From assembly GCA_964607575.1 (NCBI GenBank), contig CAZSLS010000010.1:1-64000 (forward strand): a stretch of 64,000 nt of DNA. The letters are read 5' to 3'. The position numbers were made by a program, and so were the translations under genes. Source of the DNA: BS750m-G57 sp964607575. Its GTDB lineage: Bacteria; Planctomycetota; Phycisphaerae; SM23-33. This document shows, piece after piece, positions 49,303-58,447 of the stretch. Below the pieces are notes generated by a model. That model did not search any database, was not told where the DNA came from, and saw only the letters and a program-made list of their open reading frames with translations. Position 1 is the first letter of the stretch, and each line of letters starts with the position of its first letter.

Positions 49303-50991
49303 TCATTTCCTTGACACTCTCCAGTATATCACGCTGGTTGCGACTGCCAGCAATGCGATACCCCCCCACATAATGGATATTCCCACGGCGATTGCCGCGT
49401 CGGGATTACCTTTGAGCAGAACATCCGGGTTCTGGGCGATGTTCTTGCCCATCAGGAGAGTAACTATAACCGCCGCGGCGGGAACTACAGCGGTGACAAG
49501 CGCGCTTACAAACTGTCCGCCGCGAAATATCAGGCCCAACGCGCCGCCCAACATCACCATCAGCAGGCAACTGAGACCGTACGCCAAACGCATGTTCAGC
49601 TCGGATATAATGTCCCTTCGCAGCCTGACCACGTGATCGTTGTTGAGTGTGTCCAGCGATCCGTGAATGGTCGGATTGTCGGTCAGCCCGCCGCCCTTAC
49701 CGCCGTTGTGGTATGCTTCGTACGGCGTTATCTTGTCGAGTTCCACGCGGATATCTTCGGGTATGCGGATCTGCCCGCGTCTCCAGGCCTTCCGGGTGGT
49801 CTCGGCGTCAACGCCCGTCAGATCGCTGTCGGTGATGGTGAGGTCCGTCGAGCGAACATTTTTGTCGAGGGTAATCGATACTTCGGGTTTCCTGGTGAAC
49901 TTGTCCCAGGTGATCTTGATTTCACCAAGGGCGGCGGTCACCTTCCTGGCGGGCTTACCGCCGCGTAATTCCGTGATCTCGACGAGTTGAGAGTTTCCCG
50001 GTCCGCCCTTGCTGAGTGCAATCCTGCCCGGACCGCCAACGGAGGCGTTTGGGGCTTTGATGATGTACCGTTCATTGTGCCTGGTGAATTTGTCGTATGT
50101 CCCGGTTGCCCGGAGCGCCTCGGTGATGCGCTTGGCGAAGATGTCGCTGCAGATGGCTTGCTGTATCTTTGGTATGGCCTGCTGCACGGTAATGCTCTTG
50201 CTCGGATCGGCGAGCGTGGCTCGCAGTTCGCTCCAACTGTACCACGCGGGTTTTTCCTTTACTCGCCTGTCGAACGATACCGAGTCGATGCTGGCGGTGC
50301 GTTCTGTACGAATGGAGGGATCCTCGGAACTCATGAGCACCGGTTCGTCCAGGGTGAGATTAACAAATGCCTTGAGATTAGTGTCGTTGATACCGAACCT
50401 GGCTCGCGCGGACCTGGCGGCCATGATCTCGACGTGTCCGCCTTTGCCCGTTCGCTTCACCACGACGACGCCCTGGAGCTTGTCGTAGTCTTTGTCGGGA
50501 TACCTTTCGACCGAGTCGGCATGGATTGTCATGTCCTGGAAACCCAGGAATCCGCGCATCGCAAGCTTGCGGCACATTATACCGCGAATGTTGTCCGTGA
50601 TCGCGTCGGTGCTCTTCTTGGCCATTACCGGGGCGATGTTGTTGCTCAGGAGCAGTGAAGCGAACGTCACCACGATTCCGAGCACCAGCGCCGGGCGCAG
50701 CAGTGAGAGCGTTGATATTCCGCTGGCGCGGCCGGCAAGCAGTTCATTGTCCTGGCTGAATCGTCCGTAGACGAAGCAGGCGGCGAACAAGGCGGCGAAC
50801 GGCATGGTCAGCGAGAGCATCACGGGCAGGGTCACCGAGAAGACCAGCAGCACCTGGCGGGCGCCGAGACCCTCTTTGCGCAGTGGTTCAATTATCCCCA
50901 GCGTCGTCAGCGTAAGGGTCAGGACGACCAGAGTGAGCCCGGTGACCTTTATCAGGTCCAGACCGATATATCTAAAGAGCGTCTTGTTCAC
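49303..50991 (-). CDS. lptF: LPS-export permease LptF-type (LptF/LptG family)
   Basis: 562 residues, about 150-200 longer than Proteobacterial LptF because of an extended periplasmic domain (about 110-430). Family traits: KTLFRYIGLDLIKVTGLTLVVL-type first helix (in part), PFAALFAACFVYGRFSQDNELLAGRASGIS (in part, coupling region), and C-terminal helices RLAYGLSCLLMVMLGGALGL. Partner of the downstream permease; an LptB ATPase is not in the window. The first gene of a two-gene minus-strand unit, preceded by rsmE about 100 bp away in the same direction. Confidence 0.85.
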   Translation of the reverse strand: MNKTLFRYIGLDLIKVTGLTLVVLTLTLTTLGIIEPLRKEGLGARQVLLVFSVTLPVMLSLTMPFAALFAACFVYGRFSQDNELLAGRASGISTLSLLRPALVLGIVVTFASLLLSNNIAPVMAKKSTDAITDNIRGIMCRKLAMRGFLGFQDMTIHADSVERYPDKDYDKLQGVVVVKRTGKGGHVEIMAARSARARFGINDTNLKAFVNLTLDEPVLMSSEDPSIRTERTASIDSVSFDRRVKEKPAWYSWSELRATLADPSKSITVQQAIPKIQQAICSDIFAKRITEALRATGTYDKFTRHNERYIIKAPNASVGGPGRIALSKGGPGNSQLVEITELRGGKPARKVTAALGEIKITWDKFTRKPEVSITLDKNVRSTDLTITDSDLTGVDAETTRKAWRRGQIRIPEDIRVELDKITPYEAYHNGGKGGGLTDNPTIHGSLDTLNNDHVVRLRRDIISELNMRLAYGLSCLLMVMLGGALGLIFRGGQFVSALVTAVVPAAAVIVTLLMGKNIAQNPDVLLKGNPDAAIAVGISIMWGGIALLAVATSVIYWRVSRK

Positions 50992-51094
50992 TCGTTATAA
51001 CTCCGTCTTCCGACCGCGAGCCAGGTCGGATAACACTCCTGCCAATACTCTACCCGCTTGGCGGGCCAGAGTCTACAGTTTCAAGCATGCCGGT

Positions 51095-51838
51095 TCATTT
51101 CAATGGCAGCGAAGCGACTGTCGCCGCCAGCAGCGCCACGGCGGCGGTTTCGGTCCGCAGGGTTGTCCGGGCGACTCTTACCGGGATAAACCCGGACGAT
51201 ATCGACTCGCCGCGTTCGCTTTCGGTCAGTCCGCCTTCCGGTCCGATCAGCAGTCTGACGGTATCGGGTGGCGGGGCGCCCTCGATCGCCTCGGCGAGTT
51301 TCACGGCGTCCGGTCCGGTATCGCCCAGCAGCTTCAGCGAATCGTCCCGGGCGGTAAGTATCTCCGTCAGGGTGACCGGGGTGGGCAATTCGGGCAGAAA
51401 GTTAAGCCCGCTCTGCTTGGCCGCCGATATGCAGCGGACCAGCAGCTTGTCGGATTTCGCAGCGGATTCGGTTTTGGCGGCGGGAGGGCTTCGATCGAAT
51501 ATCACGCGCTGCAGCGACGCGGCGCCGAGTTCGGTGGCTTTTTCCACCAGCCAGTCGAGGCGATTTGGTTTGGGTGCGGCAAATGCAAGAGCGATATCCG
51601 GCGGGGCAGGGGGGGGGCACGTTCGTCTGGCGGTGATGCGCATTACAACGTTTCGCCGGTCGACGTGCCCGATGAGGGCGGTGGCAAGGGCCCCGGCGCC
51701 GTCGAACAGTTCAACCTCGTCGCCGCACTTGAGGCGAAGCACGTGCAGTGCATGATGGGCCTCGCCGGGATGGAGGCTGATTTCGTCGCCGGACAGGTCC
51801 GAAACGAAGAATCGCCTGGTGTGCGGGTTTGCATTCAT
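51095..51838 (-). CDS. rsmE: 16S rRNA (uracil-1498-N3)-methyltransferase
   Basis: 247 residues. N-terminal PUA-like domain (RRFFVSDLSGDEISLHPGEA in part, HHALHVLRLKCGDEVELFDG in part). C-terminal SPOUT (trefoil-knot) methyltransferase with the family motif LLIGPEGGLTESERG and the ending RVARTTLRTETAAVALLA. KPNRLDWLVEKATELGA is also an RsmE signature. It methylates U1498 of 16S rRNA. Housekeeping; probably transcribed with the lpt genes or on its own. Confidence 0.93.
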   Translation of the reverse strand: MNANPHTRRFFVSDLSGDEISLHPGEAHHALHVLRLKCGDEVELFDGAGALATALIGHVDRRNVVMRITARRTCPPPAPPDIALAFAAPKPNRLDWLVEKATELGAASLQRVIFDRSPPAAKTESAAKSDKLLVRCISAAKQSGLNFLPELPTPVTLTEILTARDDSLKLLGDTGPDAVKLAEAIEGAPPPDTVRLLIGPEGGLTESERGESISSGFIPVRVARTTLRTETAAVALLAATVASLPLK

Positions 51839-52003
51839 ACGCGGGCAGAGTAGCGACTTGTCGCGCCGAAGGCAACTGTCCTTGTCGGTGTGTGTGGGTA
51901 TTGCGGGAGCGAAATATTGGAATTACGCGGTGGTATGTTTCCAGAAGATGCCTTCGTGCGGTATAATAACGTAGGGACTAAACGGTATCGAAAGGACGCA
52001 CAT

Positions 52004-52714
52004 ATGACAAAGACCGCGACATCGCCTGGGTTCTTGCGAGAAGGTTTTACGCTGATGGAATTGTTGATCGTCATAGTTATCATGTCGATTCTGGTCACCC
52101 TCCTCGTTCCGATGATAAACAAGATCCTCCAGAACGTCGACACCGCCAATTCCAAGGCGTTTGTCCAGCGCGTGGCCAATGCCGCCGGCGCATTCAAGGG
52201 CGATAACAACGGAAGGTATCCCGGACAGGACGACATTGGACAGCTCAAGGGAACTACACCCGACGCCGGTCCGTACACCGGTAGCCAGATCGCCGCGGCC
52301 AGGCTGTTCGACTACCCCGATTCCGAGATCCCCTCCAATGCTCCCAATGCCACCAGCAAGTACCTCGAATACAAAGCGCACCTTCTGATCAGGAAAGACA
52401 GCACGGGCGCGGCTATCGCAAGGAACTCTCTGGGCGATGACAGCAAGACAACCAATGCGCTGTTGTATTTTCCGTCCAGGCTGAACGTTACCGCGCCGAC
52501 CGCCTGCTACATGTGGGCTGACAATAGTGCTTACGTCACCACGGCCTCTGCCAAGGCCCGGTTCGAAAACAACTGCATCAAGGACCCGCGCATTGGGACT
52601 GTCGCTCGCAACGCCGGCGGGATATTGATTATCGGAACGGGAGCCAACGACATGTACCTGGAGACCAGCGAAAACGACGACATCAAGAGTTGGGAGACGA
52701 CTAAGACTAACTAG
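52004..52714 (+). CDS. Type II secretion-style pseudopilin
   Basis: Start set at ATG 52004 (AAAGGA 8 bp upstream); a TATAAT at 51962-51967 sits about 36 bp before it. 236 residues. The prepilin peptidase site is G-FTLMELLIVIVIMS, with Glu at +5 of the mature protein, followed by a hydrophobic helix. The globular part has planctomycete-type NNGRYPGQDDIGQLKG and YLEYKAHLLI segments. The C-terminus GTGANDMYLETSENDDIKSW also appears as a remnant at 28828-28920. No secretin, ATPase or peptidase gene is nearby. A radical SAM gene follows 11 bp downstream. Confidence 0.88.
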   Translation: MTKTATSPGFLREGFTLMELLIVIVIMSILVTLLVPMINKILQNVDTANSKAFVQRVANAAGAFKGDNNGRYPGQDDIGQLKGTTPDAGPYTGSQIAAARLFDYPDSEIPSNAPNATSKYLEYKAHLLIRKDSTGAAIARNSLGDDSKTTNALLYFPSRLNVTAPTACYMWADNSAYVTTASAKARFENNCIKDPRIGTVARNAGGILIIGTGANDMYLETSENDDIKSWETTKTN

Positions 52715-52725
52715 GCCCCCGCAAC

Positions 52726-53745
52726 ATGCTCAGACCGACGCAGAAGAAATGGCGACTTTTCAGGACTTGGGCTGCAGGGCACCCGATCTGGTGCGGTTGG
52801 CAGGTCACTTACCGATGCAACTACCGCTGCCGGTTCTGCCATTACTGGCACGATCCCCTCGGGCGGGCCGATGAGCCCACCGTAGAGCAATACGCAGCCG
52901 GTGCGGCGAAACTCGCGCAGTTGGGCACGCTTCTGGTGTCGCTGGCGGGGGGGGAACCGATGCTGCGCACCGACCTGTGCGACATCGTTCGCGCGATCGG
53001 AAAATATCACTTTCCCCTGGTGACCACCAACGGTTGGTTCGTCACGCCGCAGAGCGCCGAGGCCCTGATGACCGCCGGCGTATGGGGGGTCTCGGTGAGC
53101 ATCGACTACGCCAGCGGCGCACCGCACGACAAGAGGCGGGGTATGGATGGCGCATGGAAGCAGGCCTGGCGGGCGGTGGAAATGCTCGTACGGGCACGAA
53201 AACTCGCTTTCCAGCGGGTTAACGTAATGACCGTTCTGCTCGATGACAACATCGACGACATGGACACCATCGTTGAAATGGCGGCGGACAGAGGAGCTCA
53301 CTTCATGCTCCAACCCTACGGTTTTCGCAAGACCGGATCGCATGCCTACGCGCATAACAACGGAGCGGTGGCGCCACGCCTGCTCGAACTGCAGAAACGC
53401 TGGCCGAACTTCCTGTCGAATCCTAATTACCTCGCGAAGTTCGACGAGTATCTCGCCGGCGGGATACCCCACTGCCGCGCCGGAAGGGCGTTTTTCAATA
53501 TAGACTCCACCGGTGATATTGCCATATGCGTCGAGCACAAGAGCACTCCGGTGGCGAATATCTACCGTCACGGTCCCCAGACGATAGTCGCGAAGTTGTC
53601 CGCCGCCGCCGCGGGAAATCGCTGCACGGACTGCTGGTACAACTGTCGCGGGGAAGTCGAGAACCTCTATGACCCCAAGGGCCTGATAAAATCGCTGCCT
53701 ACCCTGTTCAAAACCGGAGCAGCGATCGAAGGCGACAATACCTGA
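52726..53745 (+). CDS. Radical SAM protein with SPASM-like C-terminal cysteines
   Basis: 339 residues. The SAM-cleaving [4Fe-4S] site is C31-x3-C35-x2-C38 (CNYRCRFCHYW), followed by VSLAGGEPMLRTDL (GGEP) and SVSIDYASG. The C-terminus has several Cys (HCRAGRAFFNIDSTGDIAICVEHKS, in part, and RCTDCWYNCRGEVENLYD), as in SPASM or twitch auxiliary clusters used for peptide or protein modification. It starts 11 bp after the pseudopilin stop, so the two are probably co-translated. Modification of the pilin-like neighbour is conceivable but inferred from position only. Confidence 0.88.
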   Translation: MLRPTQKKWRLFRTWAAGHPIWCGWQVTYRCNYRCRFCHYWHDPLGRADEPTVEQYAAGAAKLAQLGTLLVSLAGGEPMLRTDLCDIVRAIGKYHFPLVTTNGWFVTPQSAEALMTAGVWGVSVSIDYASGAPHDKRRGMDGAWKQAWRAVEMLVRARKLAFQRVNVMTVLLDDNIDDMDTIVEMAADRGAHFMLQPYGFRKTGSHAYAHNNGAVAPRLLELQKRWPNFLSNPNYLAKFDEYLAGGIPHCRAGRAFFNIDSTGDIAICVEHKSTPVANIYRHGPQTIVAKLSAAAAGNRCTDCWYNCRGEVENLYDPKGLIKSLPTLFKTGAAIEGDNT

Positions 53746-53776
53746 ACTCCAACACGCCGTATGAAAGGACAGTACT

Positions 53777-54418
53777 ATGAGACGACGCATTATCCTGGCA
53801 GTTATTCTCTGCTGCATGTTGACCTCGGTTGCGTATATCTGGGCGGAAACTGACGCCCACAAAGCCGCTGTCGCAAAGGACCAGGCACGCCAGAAGGTGA
53901 TCGATAAGATAAGGAAGATCGGTATGAGCACTCCGGCGGCAGATACGATGCTGCTGAGAATGCTCATCCAGTCGAAGAAAGCCCAGAGGGGTATCGAAGT
54001 CGGGACGGCCGTCGGATTCGGCTCGGTTAATATGGGCATCGGATTCGAGCGGACCGGCGGGCATCTCTTCGGCGTTGAGATCAGCGAGAAGATGGTCGCC
54101 GAATCCCGCGAGAATATCAAGAAGGCCGGCCTGGAGAAAACCGTTACGATCATCCACGGCGATGCGCTGAAAGTTCTCCCGAAGTTGGAAGGGAAGTACG
54201 ATTTCATGTTCATCGACGCCCGCAAGAGCGATTATTTCAAATACTTCAAAGCCGTCGAAGACAAACTCCTCCCCGGCGCCATCGTCGTCGGACATAATGC
54301 CATAGCGTCGGGCAAGGCGATGCAGGACTGGCTGGACTACATGAAGAACCATCCCGACTGGGAAATGGTGACGGTTAAAGCCACCCGCGGTATGGCGGTT
54401 TGCTACAAAGTAAGGTAG
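53777..54418 (+). CDS. Exported O-methyltransferase-like protein (family 3)
   Basis: 213 residues with an N-terminal signal sequence (RRRIILAVILCCMLTSVAYI in part). The rest is the caffeoyl-CoA/catechol O-methyltransferase fold: GIEVGTAVGFGSVNMGIGF (motif I), LFGVEISEKMVAESR, IIHGDALKVLP, YDFMFIDARKSDYFKY with D147. The second metal-binding DN pair is H173-N174 (VVGHNA). Export of an SAM enzyme is unexpected because SAM is cytoplasmic, and the D-to-H change touches the metal site. So it may be a non-catalytic exported relative. 31 bp after the radical SAM gene. Confidence 0.78.
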   Translation: MRRRIILAVILCCMLTSVAYIWAETDAHKAAVAKDQARQKVIDKIRKIGMSTPAADTMLLRMLIQSKKAQRGIEVGTAVGFGSVNMGIGFERTGGHLFGVEISEKMVAESRENIKKAGLEKTVTIIHGDALKVLPKLEGKYDFMFIDARKSDYFKYFKAVEDKLLPGAIVVGHNAIASGKAMQDWLDYMKNHPDWEMVTVKATRGMAVCYKVR

Positions 54419-54563
54419 CAAATAGTTTGACGCGCCAGAAAGCTTGATAGTTTGTCTGGGACGGCGTAGGCTATCTCGTATCATTAGTGGAAACCGACCG
54501 CCTTCAACGGGTGACGGTTGGTTGGTTTCCGCGCATAACTGTGGCTGCTACAGGGAGACGACA

Positions 54564-55256
54564 ATGTTAAACAGGCGATTTATTCTGTCTCTGGTTGCAC
54601 TGACGAGTCTGCTGTTGGGATTTGGGATGACCGCGAGGGCGGATTACGGTATTTCGTCAAGCCGTCCGCTGTCGGATCCCCTCAAGGCCAAGATCGACCA
54701 ACGTCTCATAGGCACCTGGAGAACGGTCCTCAGAGGTGAGACGTACTATTTTCACATAGGAGCGGGTAATATCCTGGGCAAGCTCAACTGGATGGAACTG
54801 GTCCTGATCAAGCCTGGAAAGAAGAAACCCAAATTCTACATGCGCCACTTCATTGGCTTCCCGACTATCATTGGCGATAAGAATTACTTCAGCATTGGAT
54901 ATACCTCCAAACTGATACCCCAACTGCGCGGCGCCAAACCGGAGGAACTGATCGCCTCTGTCGATAGATACGACATCTTTCAGTATAAATTTGTCGGAGA
55001 CAAGCTCGACATTCTCGCACCGGATCAGAAATTCATCAGATCATCGATCAAGGCAGGCAAGATCAAGGGCAAGGACGCCAAAACTACCGACACCATGGAG
55101 AACCTCCTCAAGTTCATCAAATCGGTGGGCCAGAAGATGTTTCCCAAGAAATTCCGATACACTCGCGTCAAGGACATCGAAACGGCCCCTAAGAAGAAAC
55201 CTGCGCCCGCGAAGAAACCTGCCAAAGCCAAAACATCCGCAAAGAAGCCGGCGTAA
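54564..55256 (+). CDS. Secreted protein of unknown function with Lys/Ala/Pro tail
   Basis: Start set at ATG 54564 (GGGAG 7 bp upstream), 230 residues. Signal peptide residues 1-26 (ending ARA). The body begins LIGTWRTVLRGETYYFHIG, a lipocalin-like opening in which a GTW motif starts a beta-barrel, but no family is recognised. The C-terminal 40 residues are a basic low-complexity tail (KKKPAPAKKPAKAKTSAKKP). The stop ends exactly one base before the stop of the convergent cytochrome gene, leaving no intergenic base. Confidence 0.65.
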   Translation: MLNRRFILSLVALTSLLLGFGMTARADYGISSSRPLSDPLKAKIDQRLIGTWRTVLRGETYYFHIGAGNILGKLNWMELVLIKPGKKKPKFYMRHFIGFPTIIGDKNYFSIGYTSKLIPQLRGAKPEELIASVDRYDIFQYKFVGDKLDILAPDQKFIRSSIKAGKIKGKDAKTTDTMENLLKFIKSVGQKMFPKKFRYTRVKDIETAPKKKPAPAKKPAKAKTSAKKPA

Positions 55257-57185
55257 TCACAGCGAAAGTACGTAAGCGATCAGGTCCTCGATTTCCTTCG
55301 GTGTGAGGTCCTTGAGCCTCCCGTGGCGGCCTTTGGGATCGCGGGGGGTCAGCGCTTCTTTCATGGTGGGCGCCCGCCCGTCGTGATAGTAGGGGGCGGT
55401 GCGGTACGCTTCGATCAGCGACGGTGTGTCGTAGCGCCCGTCAGGGTCGCCCGCGCTGGCGGTTCCCACGTTGTAGCTCTTGTTGTCGGTGAACAGGGGC
55501 GCCGGATGGCATCTGGTGCAATTGGCCTTGCCCTCGAACAGCACCTTTCCCCGCTTGGCTGCTGCGGCAAAGCTTGGAAGGTTTGGATTCGGCTCGGGCT
55601 TGAGCGATTTCAGGTAGGCCAGCAGGTCGTCGACCTCCGGTTTGGCGGGCTCATTCTGGTGGCTTCCGACTATGCCTGTCTCTATGGATTCCCATGGATT
55701 GGGGCGCGTGGCGCGGCGGTTGTGCGGCGGGGTGCGGTGCATGTAGACCAGGCTGATTACGTCCTTCCCGTTGTCGATCCCGTCTCGCATGAAGTCCCAC
55801 GTCAGGGCGTCCACTCGCCCGCCGTCGAGATGGCACGACGCGCAACTGTGCCACCGCTGGTAGCAACGCGTCGCGTCGTGGAAGAATATCTCACCGCGCC
55901 GGGCCGCATCGGGTATGGGCTGATCGCCCACGCTGATCGCAGCGGTCAGCTTCCCCCCCGCTGTGTCCAGCACGCCTACGGTGGCGCCATAGTAGTTGGC
56001 TACGTAGAGTTTTTTCCCGTCGGGCCCGAGCGCCATGCCCGTTGGACCTTTACCGCCCGATGATGCGCGGGCGAGGGTATTGGAAATATGGAGCGCCGTA
56101 AGATCGCGAGCCAGTTCGGCGATCTGGCGTTTGTCTTTCCTGATGCGGACCCAGATGTTGTCGCGTTGAGCGTCCTTGACTCCGGCCAGTGCCGCCGGGA
56201 TCTTGCCCTCGAGCAGTTCGTGTATTCGCCCGATGTCGATCGTCGAGACCTCGTGGACTCCGCGATGGCTGATCCAGAGTTTCTTACCGTTTCTCGAACC
56301 GACCACCGCCCAGGGGTCCGGTGCGCCTTGGGTCAGATCGTCCAGCAGAACAGTCGCCAGCCTCTCCGACTTCGCCAGGTCGATAATGCTCAAAGCGGTC
56401 GTGTGGACCCAGCCTTGTTCCAGTTGCGTGACCGGAAGGTCGAAGAGGCCCAGGAGGTGAACCACATACGCCCACTTACCGTCGGGAGATACCCAGGTCC
56501 CGCGGGCCATCGTCGAGCCGCGCGGTAGTTTGACACTGGCGGTCTGTCGCATCGCCTTCGTATCGATAATGCTGATCTCGGACGCCGGATCGGGGGCGGT
56601 CGCCGCACCGGCGGGCATGAAATTGGCGACGACCAGGCGCGACTCATCGCCGGTGACCACCGCAAATGCCGGGTCGCGGACCACGGCGATCTGCTTGATC
56701 TCCTTGCCCGCGGTCAGGTCGACCACCGAAACCGTATGATTACCGCGGTTGCAGCTGTAGAGGCGATTGCTCTTTTCCGCCAGGGCGACCGCGACCGGCC
56801 AGGTGCCCACGGAGATATGTCCGGTGACGGTTGTTTGGGCGGTGTCAATCAGGGCGATCGAGTTTGCTTTCCGACGGGCGACGTAGAGCGTCTTACCGTC
56901 TGCCGACAGGGCCAGAGCGTTAGGTTCCCCCCCGATCGCCACGTCGCGGATCTTCTTACCGGCTATCGCATCGAGTACGGTTACGCAACCGGCCGTTCTA
57001 TCGGAAACGTACAGCGTCTCACCGTCCGGAGAGACCGCCACCGACAGCGGAGAGCGGTAGACTGGCCCTTGTACTCTTGCATCATTGACGAGTTTCGTCA
57101 GGCGTGACGACGGTTTGTCTGACTCGCAACCGACGACAATCGCCGCGAAGATCACGAACGATGTTGTGAGTCGTATCTTTCCCAT
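55257..57185 (-). CDS. YVTN-propeller / di-haem cytochrome c lipoprotein
   Basis: 642 residues. Lipoprotein signal with lipobox VVGC at about residues 16-19. Residues about 45-430 are YVTN-type beta-propeller repeats (VSPDGETLYVSDRTAGCVTVLD in part, LSADGKTLYVARRKANSIALID in part). Residues about 440-640 form a di-haem cytochrome with CASCH (in HSCASCHLDGGRVD) and CTRCH (NCTRCHPAPLFTD), like MauG/cytochrome c peroxidase relatives. HDGRAPTMKEALTPRDPKGRHG near the end is typical of that group (in part). Probably a periplasmic or outer-membrane oxidoreductase. A TATAAT lies only 7 bp before the ATG with no RBS. Confidence 0.87.
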   Translation of the reverse strand: MGKIRLTTSFVIFAAIVVGCESDKPSSRLTKLVNDARVQGPVYRSPLSVAVSPDGETLYVSDRTAGCVTVLDAIAGKKIRDVAIGGEPNALALSADGKTLYVARRKANSIALIDTAQTTVTGHISVGTWPVAVALAEKSNRLYSCNRGNHTVSVVDLTAGKEIKQIAVVRDPAFAVVTGDESRLVVANFMPAGAATAPDPASEISIIDTKAMRQTASVKLPRGSTMARGTWVSPDGKWAYVVHLLGLFDLPVTQLEQGWVHTTALSIIDLAKSERLATVLLDDLTQGAPDPWAVVGSRNGKKLWISHRGVHEVSTIDIGRIHELLEGKIPAALAGVKDAQRDNIWVRIRKDKRQIAELARDLTALHISNTLARASSGGKGPTGMALGPDGKKLYVANYYGATVGVLDTAGGKLTAAISVGDQPIPDAARRGEIFFHDATRCYQRWHSCASCHLDGGRVDALTWDFMRDGIDNGKDVISLVYMHRTPPHNRRATRPNPWESIETGIVGSHQNEPAKPEVDDLLAYLKSLKPEPNPNLPSFAAAAKRGKVLFEGKANCTRCHPAPLFTDNKSYNVGTASAGDPDGRYDTPSLIEAYRTAPYYHDGRAPTMKEALTPRDPKGRHGRLKDLTPKEIEDLIAYVLSL

Positions 57186-57232
57186 GCCCGGATTATACCC
57201 AAACGGCGGGCAATTGGGAGTCTTGATTTGTG

Positions 57233-58363
57233 TCAGGATTTTCGTTTTCGTTTCAGCACGACAAACGCTGCCGCGCCAAGCAATATCAGCGTGGCCGGTT
57301 CGGGCGCCGCGTGTGTCTCGCTGTCGACCCCGCTCGCTGCCGCCGTTTCAACGCCGAAGCCGAAGTTTCCGCGCATGACGGCGAAATCTTCGAGATCAAC
57401 CATGTTGTCGCCATTGAAGTCCGCACTGACAGATCCCCCCGGCGGGGCGATTCCAAACTGTGCGACCAGATTGTTGTAGTCGGCGGTATCAACGTCGTTG
57501 TCGTTATCGGTGTCACCCGGTACGGAGGTGACGCGAACTTCGACGTAGTCGATCTCGTAGGTGTAGATTTCGTTCTCGCCTGAGGTCTGGGCCGGTTCGA
57601 GGCCCGCGTCGTAGGCGTCCCCCCAAGTCTCCTTGGGTGCCCAGAAATTAAAGTATAGCGACATCGGCTCGTTCGGTATGAAAAAGGCGTCCGTCTCCGT
57701 TCGCAGCAGCGTCTCACCGGCGCCCGGATCGATCCAGGTCCATTCGACTCGCTGGTCGTCGGGATACCAGTAAATCCGGAACGTATTCCACTCCGCCAGA
57801 TTGAAGGGGTTATTCGTCATGTACCGGGGCTTCTCGCGAGTCTCATTCCACGTGTTAGTGAGAACCGGATCGCCGTCTGGGTAGCTCGTGTCGTCATTTG
57901 TCTTGTTGGATACGAATTCAAAGTCGATTTCATCGGCTTGGGCTCCATCGTAGCCGTACAGGAAGAACGAAGTGACCACGCCCCTCGGATACTGATTTGA
58001 CTTGACTCTGGCCTCGAAGCGGTAGTCCCTGTCCGGGGTGAACTCCATCGCAGTGTGAATCTCGCCGCTGAGGAATGTCGTCTTGGGCGGGTACAAGTGG
58101 TAAGCATTGTAAGTGTGGAACTCGATCACGCACGTATTGTTCTCGACGTGAGGAAACGGTCCGTTCGTGTGGTGGGTGGGGCATGGGAAGAACGTATTGC
58201 CCAGTGGCTGCCACCAATCGGAGTTTGGATTGTTGATCACCCAGTTATCGCTGCTGATGTCCGGTGCGTCGAAGTCGTCTCTCAAGATGACGGTGTCCCA
58301 CTGGCCGCCCAGAGCCTGTGTGCTGAGAATCAGAATGAACACAAACGCAACTGAGGTGGGCAT
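57233..58363 (-). CDS. Secreted GH16-like protein with dockerin-type repeats and PEP-CTERM signal
   Basis: Start set at ATG 58363, giving a normal signal peptide (PTSVAFVFILILSTQALG in part); no good RBS precedes it, so a start further upstream is possible. 376 residues. The GH16 catalytic motif ExDxE is E145-IDF-E149 in QADEIDFEFV, within a jellyroll (FEARVKSNQYPRGVVTSFFL in part). It is followed by two EF-hand-like dockerin type I repeats (DTDNDNDVDTADYNNLVAQFG in part and DFNGDNMVDLEDFAVMRGNFG in part) and a C-terminal APEPATLILLGAAAF...KRKRK. It probably cleaves beta-glucans or galactans such as laminarin, agar or carrageenan. Confidence 0.9.
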   Translation of the reverse strand: MPTSVAFVFILILSTQALGGQWDTVILRDDFDAPDISSDNWVINNPNSDWWQPLGNTFFPCPTHHTNGPFPHVENNTCVIEFHTYNAYHLYPPKTTFLSGEIHTAMEFTPDRDYRFEARVKSNQYPRGVVTSFFLYGYDGAQADEIDFEFVSNKTNDDTSYPDGDPVLTNTWNETREKPRYMTNNPFNLAEWNTFRIYWYPDDQRVEWTWIDPGAGETLLRTETDAFFIPNEPMSLYFNFWAPKETWGDAYDAGLEPAQTSGENEIYTYEIDYVEVRVTSVPGDTDNDNDVDTADYNNLVAQFGIAPPGGSVSADFNGDNMVDLEDFAVMRGNFGFGVETAAASGVDSETHAAPEPATLILLGAAAFVVLKRKRKS

Positions 58364-58447
58364 TGTTCTGATTTGTCCGCACTCCTTATGCTTTCGCAAA
58401 CAACTCCACGTCTATTATACGCTGAACCCCCCTCCTTTTCCGCCGAT

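Noticed and set aside
58361..58399. TTG start at 58399 for the GH16-like gene
   Set aside because: The N-terminal residues it adds are charged and precede the signal peptide, and no suitably spaced RBS supports it.
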